Part shown: one piece after another, positions 52,318 through 63,937 of the stretch | Numbering within the stretch: the first letter of the stretch is position 1 | Layout of the letters: every line of letters begins with the position of its first letter | Made by a program: the position numbers and the translations under genes | Assembly: GCF_014839835.1 (NCBI RefSeq) | Contig: NC_071617.1 | Coordinates: 37,583,652-37,647,651 of the forward strand | Length of the DNA: 64,000 bases | DNA from: Dryobates pubescens | Taxonomy: Eukaryota; Chordata; Aves; Piciformes; Picidae | Direction: 5' to 3' | Notes under the pieces: model-generated | Told to the model about the DNA's origin: nothing | The model's input: the letters and a program-made list of their open reading frames with translations, nothing else | Databases searched by the model: none

Positions 52318-52402
52318 TGGAGAAAAAAAACAAAACAAAACCACAAAAAGACATAAAAAAAACCCCAAAACCATAAAAAAACCCAAACACAAACCACACA
52401 GA
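52318..52402. repeat. A/C-rich simple sequence
   Basis: AAACAAAACAAAACC-type tract just beyond the 5' edge of the old CR1. Confidence 0.9.
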
Positions 52403-54553
52403 GATGACTTCTCTAGACCATCCTTTTAGCTTCCAAGATAGCACCTTTAATGATCTTAATAATCCTGGATGGATTCCTCTACAACTTGCACCAGTTGCCC
52501 CTTAAGCCCAAATAAAATGTTAATGTTCTCAGCCTCAGCCAAAAAAAAAATCTATAGCTTAATTAAATGACCTGCAAAAGATCACCTCCATTCGTTCATT
52601 ACGAATATGCTACTAGCTTTGATTAATTTGATTACTGTATCAAATTAAGGTAATTAAGACTAATACATAGTCCATCTCAATTCATCTTTTTATGCTATCT
52701 GTGATTTAACAGATTCCTAATACACATCCTCTCTCAGAAGTCTCTTCTCTGTTCAATAACTCACTCCACAGATAGCACCTGAATACCCTGTCACTCCTCT
52801 TTTTCACATTCTAACAGGGGACAGGGAAATTACAATTACAATGTTAAAAATAAAAGAACATTATAAATCTAAGGAGTGACATTATGCTTGGGTTTACCTC
52901 TTTGAGTTAAGTCCTGCCACTCAATTTATTTTTGATTAATCAAAGCACTGACACATACATTTAACAGTTTGAAGAATTTAAAGAATAAAGTGTAATCTTC
53001 AACTCGAAATCTCTCATTTTGTCACTAGCATTAGGGTATTTATCATCCTCCTAGGTGCATAATTTTCTGTTTACTTGTATTTGATCTTTCAGTTTTTTGT
53101 CAGTTTTAATTTTTCATGGTAGTCCTCCCTAGTTTCACATCAAGTTTATGAAGCTCCTGTGCAAAGATGTATGATTAACCTAAAATAGAACCCAAACAAA
53201 CAGAAAACAAAACACAAAGCCTTCCAACCTATTCTGCAAAATTAAGTATCATCAATAATTTTTTTCAGCCACTTCAATTTACTATAAATGATCCTTTCCA
53301 GGATCTGCTACTGAGAGCTCATTTCAATGTAGAAGTTCACCGTTCACTTCTGCTCTGTCTCAAGCCTTCCAATCAGTTCGCCATCTATATACAGGCATTT
53401 CCTTTAATCCCACAGGAACTGAATCTTTTAGTGACTGTGCCAGAAACTTCCAGAAATTTAAACAGACTGCATCATCTGGATTCCTTTTACATGTGCTTGC
53501 TGACTCTTTTAGTGAGCTTCAAAATACCTACAAGACCTAACCCAAGTTGTGCTGGCTCCTCGTAAACGACACATGAATGTCATTTATCCGTATGTTCTCT
53601 ATAGAATTCATAGTCACCGGATGATTGAGCAACATACTAGGTTGTTCCCTGAAAATATCTTAACATTCCTTAGAAAGAGATTGATTGTGAAGAGTCCCCA
53701 CAAAGAACAGCTCCTTCCATAGTCTCATTTTTTAAAAAAAGGACAACACAAAAATACTAAGTGTGGGGTATCCACCTCAGGCTGTGTTGTACATTCAGTC
53801 TACAACAGAAGTCGCACTTGTCAACAGAAGATCTGCACACTGTTCAGGTGAACACACAGGGTGTACCTTCCAAGGTGCTCTTTTGCCTTATTTGTTGCCT
53901 GTACAATGCAGTTAACCTCAGAAGGAGTTGTGAATTTGAAGACACTGTTGATGGCTGTTCTGGCTGGAGGTATTGTGATGTGCCTATGGTCATCCATACC
54001 AGTTTTTGATACGTCAGTAAAATTGAGAAATCCTTCCATGCATTTTGGGTAAGATGAGCAACTCCTTGCTATTGTTTTATATGCTTCTACATTGACCGGT
54101 AAGAGACAAGCGATTGTGCTTGACAGCATAATCTTAAAGCATAAACTATCTGTTTGCTTCTTACTGTGTTGACAGTGCAAGGTCAGCCTCATCCTCAATG
54201 TTTAGTCTCTCACACAGATGCCCGATATATCTGTCTTTTAAATGGCAAGCAGAACTCTTTATAATTCTACACTAATAAAGCCTTGTTCAAAACTCAAACA
54301 ACTTCTTGCCTTGCTTCTGTAAGATGAATTATGGGGTAACATTAATTTTAAAAGCCCCTTTGCAGTAGTATGCCTCATTGGGAGATCACAAATTCAGTAA
54401 ATAACTCTGCATGGTCAATCACAGTAATTTGTAACTTCACAAACCTAAGGTGATGACTTCCTTACAATAAGCACAATCTGAACAGTTGATGTAATGCCTA
54501 TGTTTGAGACCTACTTTTTTCCTAAGAACAGAAGGAACATTGAAGCATCTTAC

Positions 54554-54696
54554 CTCTCTTTTGCAAGAACAGCAAGTCCCTGTAGCAAGATAGGTACCAC
54601 TGTTTGATCCAAGTAGGCACGTGTGGGTAATGACTGAAGATCCACCTTCTGCTTCGATGTTTTCTCTGCATTTATTTTCTCATTTTCTACTATCCT
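54554..54696 (-). CDS. DPY30: DPY30 coding exon 4 (third coding)
   Basis: Encodes [20 protein letters not shown] then [20 protein letters not shown] and LAVLAKE, with a split Arg codon. It contains most of the Dpy-30 dimerisation motif. Donor is GAGAG/GTAAG. Confidence 0.97.
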
Positions 54697-56003
54697 CTGA
54701 AGCAGACAAAAAAGAAGAAAAAGTGAACAGTGGTAATAGCCCCAACTACTTTGACATGTGTGCAAAGTACACCTCTCTCCAGAATTCGCTGGCAATAACT
54801 TTACATTTTTAAGAAAATTTAAGTGTGTATTTTTCCTTGCACAAAAACCTAATCCAGAGAGGCCTTTTGTTAAAGTTATGTTTCAGGGAAACACTATTAG
54901 GAAGTCCTAAGTTTTCTACAATGAAAGACATCCAGTGTCTTATAATTTTTGCTCTTGCATTCAGGTTTAAATTCTACACCACCGAGATAGAACGTACTAC
55001 CAACAAAGGTGGCCTATATTCAATGGTTCCGATGCATGGGACTTCTAACGCTAAAAGCACAAGAAATTCAGGTGAAGTCCACTGAAGTCCCTTTTGTCCA
55101 AATCAAGCACTTTGAGACAGTGCTCTATTAAAGTACGGATGGACAATTAAAAAACAAAAACAACTGCAAAGCGTTTCCAGGTGCCTTTTGGTCAAAAAAT
55201 GCTGAATCATTTTACACCATTAACTGCAGTTAAAAAATTATACTCTACCACTGCTGGTTAACCAAATGTATTTAATGCAACATACAAAACTCTACTGAAG
55301 TGGGACCAATGTATCCAATTTGTTATGGTTCTTTAGTGGAAGTTGATGTATTAAAAACAAGCATGTATGAGGGAGATGAGTCACAAAGAACATTTAAGAG
55401 AAGTTTCTGCAAAAGCTTAGCATAGAGTAGGACTTTACAATGGAGTGAGACTGTAGACATTTATTTCATAAGGAACAGCAAATTAATACCTTAAAGTTAT
55501 TATTTTAACCCACATTGTTACCAACAGCAGAATGAATGGATTGTGTTGATGCTTTCTTAGTGCAATTAATGACAGCCTGCATTATTCTGATCTAAAATGT
55601 CTGCTGACAACAATATGAAAAGAATGCCTCCCTTTGATGCCATCAGCTCCTCCTATTTCCCTCCCTGAAATAAAAGTCTGTCTGGCTTTTCATACCATAA
55701 TAGATTATACATATATAAAATGCAGTGACAGAATAGATGGTGATCATAGGATACTTCCAAACCACCCCACCTCATTAAAAAGTTTGTTTACTTCAGTATC
55801 ATTTACTATAATGGCTGTAACACAATAGAAAATACATTAACAACCAATTATACAACAGGCTAGTAGTATCTTTTGGTTCCATTTCCATCTAACTTTCCTG
55901 GGAACATTACATTTGGTGAAGTTAGGCTAAAGATTTAACATTTACTCCCCCTCAATTAGGAATGCAACTTCCTGTGTATCTCACAGCAACAAGTCTTTTT
56001 TAC

Positions 56004-56051
56004 CTCTACATTTTCTGTGAGGCCATATTCAGAATGTGGATTTTCTGGAAC
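56004..56051 (-). CDS. DPY30: DPY30 coding exon 3 (second coding)
   Basis: Encodes VPENPHSEYGLTENVE in 48 nt, phase 0 at both ends. Acceptor is TTTTACAG and donor is GAG/GTAAAA. Confidence 0.96.
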
Positions 56052-56135
56052 CTGTAAAATAAAACACGATAAGCAAAGTGAAAACACTGCTTTCACGTAC
56101 ATAGCATTAAACACATACAACGCTACTTGCAATAC

Positions 56136-56231
56136 CTGTGGCTGCCCCTCCATAACTTGTTCTGCCTCCATGATTTGTGAAGTGAAGTCTGCTGGATGTA
56201 CAGTAACCTTGGAAAGCAATAGCTCAGCAAG
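56136..56231 (-). CDS. DPY30: DPY30 exon 2: 5' UTR end and first coding part
   Basis: The acceptor TCCTTTCAG/CTTGC gives an exon of 96 nt. The start codon is at 56169-56171 and coding sequence runs 56136-56171 (MEAEQVMEGQPQ); 56172-56231 is 5' UTR. Donor is CACAG/GTATT. Confidence 0.9.
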
Positions 56232-56439
56232 CTGAAAGGAAGAGCAGTGTTAGTTAACTACCAATGCATCACTTATTATTAAGGCACAGTTCTTAGCCAA
56301 CGGAATCGCTCTATGTTCCCCCCCGACAAACTTATACATGTTTATTCTGCACATAGAACTATCTCAAGGTTCGTGTTACGTCGGGAAAAAACCACAAACC
56401 ACAACAAAACCGCTGCTGGGATTCGAAAATACGCAGCAT

Positions 56440-57120
56440 TCATCGTTTAAAAACAAGAGTTACCCGCGAGGGCCCGGTCCCCTGCCCCACCAGTGGCGCC
56501 CGCGGGAAGGCGGAGACACCCCTTTCTTCCTTCCCTGTTTCACTGCCCCGCACGCCTGCCTGCCCACTGTACCACGCCACGCTACAGGGACGGTACCCCA
56601 AGATGCCCTGCCGACGGGGCCGAGCGCGGACCCCGCCACACGGCAGGCCATGCCCCTCCATCCCCATGAGGAAGAGGCGACACAGCCTCTGTCCCCCGTG
56701 CTGATTTCACCCACCAGTAGGCCCGGGGCTCAGCAAGGTGTGAGACAGGCGCTGCAGCGAACACCGAAAGCCACTCTACACGAACCAAAGCCGCTAGCGA
56801 CGTCGTAAATTGTTTTGACGTAAGTGAAACGGTCGCGCTGCCGCGAAATACGCCTGCGCAGGGTGCGGCCGAGATGGAACCCCGCCCATGACCGGCGGGG
56901 CGGGGAGAACAGGTGGGAAGAGGGCGGGGACTGTGAGTGATGTAACTTAGGGCGGGGCCTTTTCTAGGCTTAGCCCTTTCCCCATTGGTGAGTGGGCACG
57001 TTGAGGTGGGTCCTGGGCGGTGCGGTCCTGAGGCGGCCGCTCACAGCGGAAGAGCCGCTGAGTGGCGGGGCTGGGGGCGGAACCTGCCTCCGGGGGCTTG
57101 GGCGGTCGGTGAGGAGCTCA
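56440..57120 (-). promoter_or_regulatory. DPY30: DPY30 CpG-island promoter with non-coding exon 1
   Basis: G+C- and CpG-rich block upstream of the first coding exon. A plausible donor for a non-coding first exon is CGCGG/GTAACT, with the exon ending at 56464. Factor-site matches include CRE-like TGACGTAA (56816-56823), palindromic CGACGTCG (56798-56805), three GC boxes (56897-56905, 56922-56929, 56950-56958) and a CCAAT box on the minus strand (ATTGG at 56984-56988). The start site is probably near 56.8 kb, but the first-exon limits are inferred. Confidence 0.65.
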
Positions 57121-59199
57121 GTCTTACTCCGGGCAGCTCTGACTGAGTTTTTTAAAGGTAGTTTTTCCCACCGAGGCAGAGGCTCGCTTTTGACCTCTGT
57201 TAACCGTTTTGTGGTCTGAAGCAAATTTTGCTTTGGGTTTGATAGTGAAGAAACATTTTGGAGTTGTATAGAGTACAGTTTGCAAAACAGTAACAGTTGG
57301 CTATTAGTTTTGCCCAGCCCCTTTTGTTAAGAAAAATCCATCTGCTCAGCTTTCTCTAGGTACTAGCTTTAATCATTCTGTCTTGACTTGAAGCTATCAG
57401 GACATGAAAAATCTACTGCTCCTCTAGCTGTTACGGATTGCACTGCTGTTTGAACTTCTGTCCCTGATTTATTTTTCATTAATATTTAAATTCTGTGTCA
57501 GGTAGCATGGTTTATGCTAGTACATTTTTAAGACCTTCAGTACCTTTTTAATTTTGACTTGAGAATGTAGTTACATTCTTCTTGTCTACATTGAGAGTGC
57601 AGTTACATTCCTGTTGTCTACATTTTTTTTCCTGAGAAAATAAACTATTATTCATTTACAACAGTAAGTCTATTCCTTTTTTCTTTTTTGCCACAGTGAG
57701 AACAGCAGATATGAATGACTCTACCTGGCACTCTTAAAACATCTGTGATACAGAGAAATAACAGAAAATGCCATGTTCACATGAGATTATGCTCTGATAT
57801 AATAATCTAGTAACAATGAAGTATGTTTACATCAGTTAATTTGAAATAATCATTTTCACATTATCCTTTTTACAAAATGTAGGAGGAAACTACTTGTATG
57901 TTGATGGGTTGGATTGGTTTGGTTTTGGCACTGATAAGTTTATTGTCTCTGTCCAATAATTATTCTGGATCATGAATAATTTATAAGTTTATGTCATTTT
58001 ATATGTTAATAAAAGTCTGTTACACAATAAGAAATCCAGTACTCGGTTCTGTCATTAAAAGAAAAATACTCTCCTTAGTCAAGAAAAACAATGCACATTA
58101 CCAGGGTAAATTTCTGCACCAAAACTGTATGTGGCGTGCATAAACAAAGAAGGAAACAAAAATACCAAAACCAAAACCCAACCACAGTAGTTTTATAGTA
58201 CTTTAGGGAAAGACAAAAAAACATTGGGGATAGTAGTGATTTCAGTTTAGCGTATCTTTTTAAGTGGTACACCCCACCACTCCTGATTTCTTGTTAAAAA
58301 CTGGGGAAGCTAGCTGGTGCACTGAATTAATAGATGGGATCTTTCTATACTTTCAAGACAGTCCAGGATACTGTATGCAGTTCTGGGGTGTAGGAGAAAA
58401 ATGCCCTAACACCAGTGTCAGTATTTCATTGGCAGAACAGTGAGTGTGTGACAAAACAAACAGAAGCCAAACAAAACAAAGCCAAAACAAACACACACAT
58501 GAAAAAACACAACCAGAAATCAAAAGGGAAGAAGGGAAGCACAGAGTTTGCTATAGCATTGAATACAGCAATAACAAAACCAGGAACATGGGAATGCTAA
58601 TATGCAGGTGCCTCCTCTCTTTTCCTAGACCAAACGTACTACAGTATTTTAAGATTTCAAATAACCAAAGGAGTAAGGAGCTGGAAGAACTGACTCATCA
58701 GTAAAGATTCCAATAGATATTATAGATGGGAAAATACTTGATAACAGTAGCTGGGACAACTGAGTACTTGTATTTGTAATGGGGGTGGAAAGAGAGTTGG
58801 TTTTGTTGTTTGGGTTTTTTTCCCACAAATGATCTATCTATAATGTATACTCAATTACATCAGTTTCCTCCATATGAGGAGACAGTCTGTCATTTCAATT
58901 ACAGATTGTGGGGCAGACAAAGCACTGAAGGATATTCTCTCGGGGGCAACTACCGCGGTGGGATAGACACGATGAGTCTGTTACGCATTTCGCAGTAATA
59001 GAGGCCTGTGACTTTGGAACCCTTACCTGCCTCTAGAAATGACCGTAACTGGGAGCGACACTAGGTACCCGCACTTCATGCTGGAGGGTTCACAGCTCCA
59101 GTCAGAATAATTAATTTTATTAAATTATTCACCGTCTTTCCACTCGGTGTGTTTCAGTGCGCTGAAGTCTGGCAGTCTGGGTCAGGACTGGAGCAGATG
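57121..59199. other. DPY30-SPAST intergenic spacer
   Basis: Between the two CpG islands. It contains a 32-bp two-copy duplication (57561-57624) and A/C-rich stretches (58150-58190, 58445-58515). No gene recognised. Confidence 0.6.
57561..57624. repeat. 32-bp tandem duplication, two copies
   Basis: Copies 57561-57592 and 57593-57624 share AGTTACATTC and TTGTCTACATT and differ at about four positions. Confidence 0.88.
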
Positions 59200-59528
59200 C
59201 TTTCCAGGCACAGCGCACTTCATCTCTTTCCATACTCCCTCCGGTCAGGGCTCCCGCCGGCGAGCGAGCCAGGCGGTAGGGCTCCAGCGCACCGTCCGCT
59301 TCTTCGGTCCCAGGAATGCGTGTCCCAGCGTGCGCCCGAAGCGGCGTCACCGCAGAGCACGCTGGGAGCTGTAGGCACCCTGCGGCACCATCCCCGCCTC
59401 CTATTGTCGCTGTCGCTGCGGCGCGCCGACTGTAGCGGTGCTGGGGGCGGTGGCGCAGCCTCGCATTCGGCGAGGACCGCTGAACACTCCTCCCCCCGGG
59501 GACGAACGAAAGGGGCGTCGCCGCCGCC

Positions 59529-59582
59529 ATGGCCGGTCGTTGTCAGTCCTTGGCAGCGGGTTATGGCGACGGCAGTGAATGA
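59529..59582 (+). promoter_or_regulatory. Upstream ORF in the SPAST 5' leader
   Basis: A 17-codon uORF ([17 protein letters not shown]) opens with ATG in an optimal context (GCCGCCATGG). Its TGA stop overlaps the spastin M1 codon as ATGA. A second upstream ATG at 59563, with G at -3 and G at +4, opens a 110-codon frame that runs across M1 to 59895. These are likely to govern how many ribosomes start at M1 rather than at Met92. Confidence 0.6.
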
Positions 59583-59987
59583 ATTCTCCGGGTGGCAGAG
59601 GGAAGAAGAAGGGCTCAGCCGGCTCCAGCTCTGCGCCCCCGGCCGCCGGGGCCTCACCCTCTTTGCCGCCCGGGCCGGGCCCCCCCGTGCCGCCGACGGG
59701 GGCGGCGGCAGCAGCGGCGTCCCCCCACAAGAGGAACCTGTACTACTTCTCGTACCCGCTTTTTGCCGCCTTCGCCCTGCTCCGCTTCGTTGCCTTCCAG
59801 CTGGGCCTGCTCTTCGCCTGGCTCTGCGAGCGCCTCTCCCGTGGCGCCCTTATGGCCGCCAAGGGCAGCAGGGCCGGGGCCGGCGACGCTCCTGAACCCG
59901 GTGGGGCGCCCGAGACGGTGCGGGCCTGTCACAAGCGGGCCTTCGAGTGCATCTCCATGGCGCTGCGAATCGACGAGGACGAGAGAG
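59579..59987 (+). CDS. SPAST: SPAST coding exon 1
   Basis: 136 codons plus one base, beginning [13 protein letters not shown], identical to human for the first 12 residues. The middle, Pro/Ala-rich part differs from human. The hairpin and the MIT start ([18 protein letters not shown]) are well conserved. Donor is AGAG/GTAGGG, in the same phase as human exon 1. The M1 start has a poor context (T at -3, A at +4). Met92 at [11 protein letters not shown] is the counterpart of human Met87, which gives the shorter, cytosolic isoform. Confidence 0.96.
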
Positions 59988-62900
59988 GTAGGGGAGCGCC
60001 GGCGGCTGCCGCGGGCCGCGAGGGAAGGCAGGCCGGGCCTGTGGGTCGTGCGCCGAGGCACCGGGGCTGCCGCTTTGAATAAACCCAACCAATACCCGCT
60101 GATGGAGAAATGACGGGTTGCGAAGGGTCTGTGGAGGAGGGTGACCTGTCTGCGCTCCCTCCCTCCGCTGCCCCTCGCTGGGTCCCTACCTCCGTGGCTA
60201 TAGCCGCGGGGCGCAGGCTGGATCAAAAAGCTGCAGCCCAGACTAATTTTCTACGCAAAGCAAGTCTTCAATATAAAACGCAGCAAAACTTTAAATTAAA
60301 GTTTTGATGCGTCTGGGTGAGGCGATGAAAAACAGGGGGTGTGCCTCTTGCTAGCTGTCGGCTTAACCAGACCAGCCGGACAACAAAAGCACCAGGGACA
60401 ATAACAAGGGTGCATCCTTTAATGTACTGTTAGCCAAATGATGGAGGCGTTGAAGTGAATCTTAAGGAAGTCTGGCCCACAAACAGCCCATTTCGAATCG
60501 TCAGACTTTTTAGGAAAAGTATGTATGCGTATTTTGGTAGGTTTTAAAAAATATTTTTCTTCAACTCTTGGATATGCTTGCTTATAATAAGTACTATCAC
60601 TGTGTATCACTATAAGACCTTAAGAAGGACATTTAAGGTTCTGTTAAGTAAAATACAGTATTTTATTTTTTTTTTCTTTTTTGGCCTAGAGGATAAACAA
60701 ACAAACAAAAGGCAGTTGCTAGTGTATTTGATTTAACTATTTGTTCCAAATGCAGCAGCAATGCTCTGTCACCATGCAAAAGGTAGTCCTTAGGAGCATG
60801 CTGTGCTGGGTTTTAAAATCCGCTGGAAACAATCAGAATTCCTTATTACACCCTTTCAGTTGAACTTCAGTGAAACTGGTATCCTAGAGGAGGAGGTCGT
60901 CAAAAATACCGGATAGGCCTTTAATAGAAGTTACATGCTGAGAGCAATGTAAAAGAGAGTGATGTGTCTTGCTTTGCACTGACAGTTCGGGAGGGGCAGT
61001 GGTAAGCTCTGGGAGACAAAAACCCACCATGTGCAGCAAGGTTGTTTCAGTACTGTTGTACGGTGTCAGAGCATCAAGGGTCACAGGAGCAAAGCACGAA
61101 AGACCGTGAAGTAGCTTAATATTTCAATGTTGTTGATGATTGCTCTGTGAAGAGTAGCTAAGTCTTCAATTACCAGGAGCCTGTTCCACTGTTGTGGTTT
61201 ATAACTGTTGATGGTTTGAAGGATAAAACCTCAAATATTTATTTTAATTACAGAATTGCTTTGTAAATGCTTCTGGAGTTGTCATATATGAGTTTAGCTG
61301 CACAGCTCAGTAAGAAGAAAGTTTTTGCAGCTAACACAAGCAGTTGAAAATGCAGTATTTTTCTGAGTTAGAACTGACTTTAATACATACATTTGTTATT
61401 TTTTTTTTAAATCTGTTTTTACTGGAATATATGCATACCTTCAAATGTATTTGATATGTAAACACTTTTTATAACTTCCAACCCCCCCCCCCCCCCAAAT
61501 TTATTAGGCATAATGTGTAAAATGGTTAGAATTTTTGGATTGTTTAATATCCTGCTTTAATTATGTGGCACTTTAGCTGTTCTGGAAGCTATGCACACTT
61601 CAGTAATTATGATGGTGTTTCTGGTAATTTTTGTGCCTCTGAATTACTGGAGAAACTAATATTCTTGGTTTGGTATTTCCAAAATCAAGCTTAACATCTT
61701 TTCCAGGGACTGAAAATGTGCATGTGGTGGATTGACTAGCTAGCAGCTAAGCACCCACAGAGCTGCGTGTTTACTGTCCTCAGTGAGACAGGGGAGCAAA
61801 TAGGACAAGCAGAAGTGAGAAAACTTGTGGTTTACGAGGTAATTGAAGGAAAGAGATGGAGGGAAGGCAAGTGATGTGATGCAAAGGCAATTGCTTACCA
61901 ATGTTCAGCTAGTTTCTGAGCTGCCTTGGAAGACAGCCCCCACCCTGTTCTTCCTCTATACGAATTGTTGCTGAGCATTGTATTACATGATAGAGAATAT
62001 CAAGTTGGCTGGTTTGGCTCAGTCATCATGCCAGTTTTTCTTCCCAACTTCTTGTGCATCACCAGCCTACTTGCTGGGGATTCAGAGTTGGGGAGAAAGA
62101 AAATCTTGAGACTGAATAAACTGTTCATCAATAGCCAAAACATTGCTGTGTCATCAAAATTGGTTTAGTCACAAATGCAAAACACAGCACCATATAGGCT
62201 CCTATGAAGATAATTGCATCTGTCCCAGTCAGACCCAGTACAGCAAATCATTGATTTCTAAGGGATGTGACTATTTTATTATACTTATTTGTGTCCTAAC
62301 CATAGAGAACTAGTAAATTGTTCTGTGCAGATTCAGAGCACTACCCTTGCAAGCAGCTTGGTTTGATACATTGCTTTTAAACTTCCCCAGTTAAAAGATG
62401 GAAGTGAGATTTTAATGATGACCTTGGCATGTTCATAACTGCTCATCAGAGTAGCAAAGCAATTCAGGCAATAGTAGAGGTGGCTTGAATCTTGTCAAAT
62501 TTGATTTTTTTAACAGCCATAATCAGCATTAGATTTACACTGCAGTCAGAACTTTCTGTACATGATGGGGAGAAGCTTAAAATAGAAAAGGCCACAGAGA
62601 AGCTCAAAGTTGTTCAATGATTCCATGTATCTAGCTTTGTATACTCAGGATATGTGAGACTGGCAGAGAGAGTGCAGCAATCAAATGATTCCCAAGGTAT
62701 GTGATGTATAGAGCTGTAGTAAGTTACTGTTCCCATGGTTTATGTTGATAAGAAGAGCAAAGTGTGGAATTACCTGGTAGTGTTATTAAAAGATTACTAA
62801 AGAGTATTAAAAGATTTTGTGTTTGGAGAAAAGCAAGGGAAAACCCTTAAGAGGATTCTAACAATGAAACAAAATATTTTTGCAGGCCCTAAAATTGGCT

Positions 62901-63937
62901 AGGAAATAGGGTTTGGCACTGAAGTTATCAAAAGACTTGAGTGCAGAAGCAACATAATCACTGGTAACTGGTACTTAGAGATAGTTTTGTCAAACATTAT
63001 CTCTTCTGAATTTGTTTTGTTCTAGGATTTTTGTTTCTTTTTTTCTAGCGCTAGCACCTCGGTAATGCTAATCAGGTGTAAGTTGCGCTACCTGCTGCAC
63101 TGTATTCCTGTGGAGAAAGGCATGCTTAGTGTGACATACATTGCAAAAGTTTGTTTCTGTATACAGGCAAATATCTTTTTAGTGCAGAGTATTTATAGAA
63201 GGGGAAAAGTATGGCATCCATAAGAATATCTCTTCAATGGGTTATTTGCTGTCGTGGCATGAGGTAGTAGAGGTTAGGCATGGGCATGTTCATGGTTGTA
63301 TTTGCTGTAAAATCCTTTTAGGATGTCATTGATAGAGAGGAGTACTCTAATTCTACATGTATTGTAACTTCATAAGAAAGCTAACATAACATCTGCCATA
63401 GAATGAACAAAGAAATAACCTCACAACAGTTGGGCTGCTCTGTACAAAAGTTAACCAGAGGAAAATTTTCTGTTTTCTTACTTACGTAGTACCCTAGACT
63501 TGTTGCCATCTTCTTCTTGAGTTTCTGTGCTTCTAGTGTTACTTTTGGTATTGGATGTCACTGGAAGGTTGAGGCATATCTCATTTTGATGTTCAGAAAG
63601 AAAAGCCATCAATGTTACCACTTCTATTCTAAATGTGTAGGTTAGCTTTTTTTTTGTGTGAGTTGGTTTAAGGTTTCTAGGGGACTGATCTCTTTAAGAC
63701 AAATGGAGAGGTGCTCATAGAACAGGCAAAAGTGATTTGAGGCTGGTGTAGTACATGTTTTTAATAGAAAAGCTCGTTTGAAACTAAGTAGATATTGACA
63801 GTGTCCCTTTAAGTGTTTCTTTAAATCACAGGGTTTGTTCAAATATCCCTTCCTTCTACTTCTGTGAAACATAATATGGAACCATTCCTAAGCTTTTAAT
63901 GAAGAATAAAAAATAATGGGCTCACTTCCTTTTTAAG
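59988..63937 (+). other. SPAST: SPAST intron 1
   Basis: About 3.95 kb, GT-AG. After the CpG-rich first 200 bases it is AT-rich with no exon or transposon that I recognise. It holds a poly-C run at about 61481-61495. Confidence 0.9.
61481..61495. repeat. Poly-C run
   Basis: Homopolymer of about 15 C in SPAST intron 1. Confidence 0.9.

Larger units (their letters stand above)
50804..54553 (-). other. DPY30: DPY30 last intron
   Basis: GT-AG, 3.75 kb, with the old CR1 and an A/C tract. The rest is unrecognised. A 125-codon antisense-frame ORF at 53.8-54.2 kb looks like chance. Confidence 0.85.
50731..56171 (-). other. DPY30: DPY30 gene, start codon to stop codon (4 coding exons)
   Basis: DPY30 is the small adaptor subunit shared by SET1/MLL histone H3 lysine-4 methyltransferase complexes. 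Its Dpy-30 motif dimerises and binds the C-terminal helix of ASH2L; it is also found with NURF and at the Golgi. Coding exons on the minus strand are 56136-56171, 56004-56051, 54554-54696 and 50731-50803. They total 300 nt: 99 residues plus stop, the human length. The order is a variable N terminus (MEAEQVMEGQPQ), then PENPHSEYGL, then the Dpy-30 motif from about residue 50 ([20 protein letters not shown]) to the C-terminal FEDRN. All introns are GT-AG and in phase. The start lies in the second exon, as expected from a non-coding first exon in the upstream CpG island. I see no disabling change. Confidence 0.97.
59200..60200 (+). promoter_or_regulatory. SPAST: SPAST CpG-island promoter
   Basis: CpG-rich block spanning the leader, exon 1 and the start of intron 1. 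Three matches to the ZNF143/Staf core (TCCCAG-N-ATGC type) cluster at 59308-59319, 59323-59333 and, reversed, 59357-59375; the last also keeps the flanking ACTACA-like half. There is no TATA box. Confidence 0.75.

Noticed and set aside
53821-54198. 125-codon minus-strand frame in DPY30's last intron
   Set aside because: No similarity to a known protein, and it lies outside the exon pattern that already gives a full-length DPY30.
58340-58400. Possible tiny CR1 scrap (ACTGTATGCAGTTCTGGGGT)
   Set aside because: About 40 bases of weak likeness to the CR1 VQFW region; too short to call.
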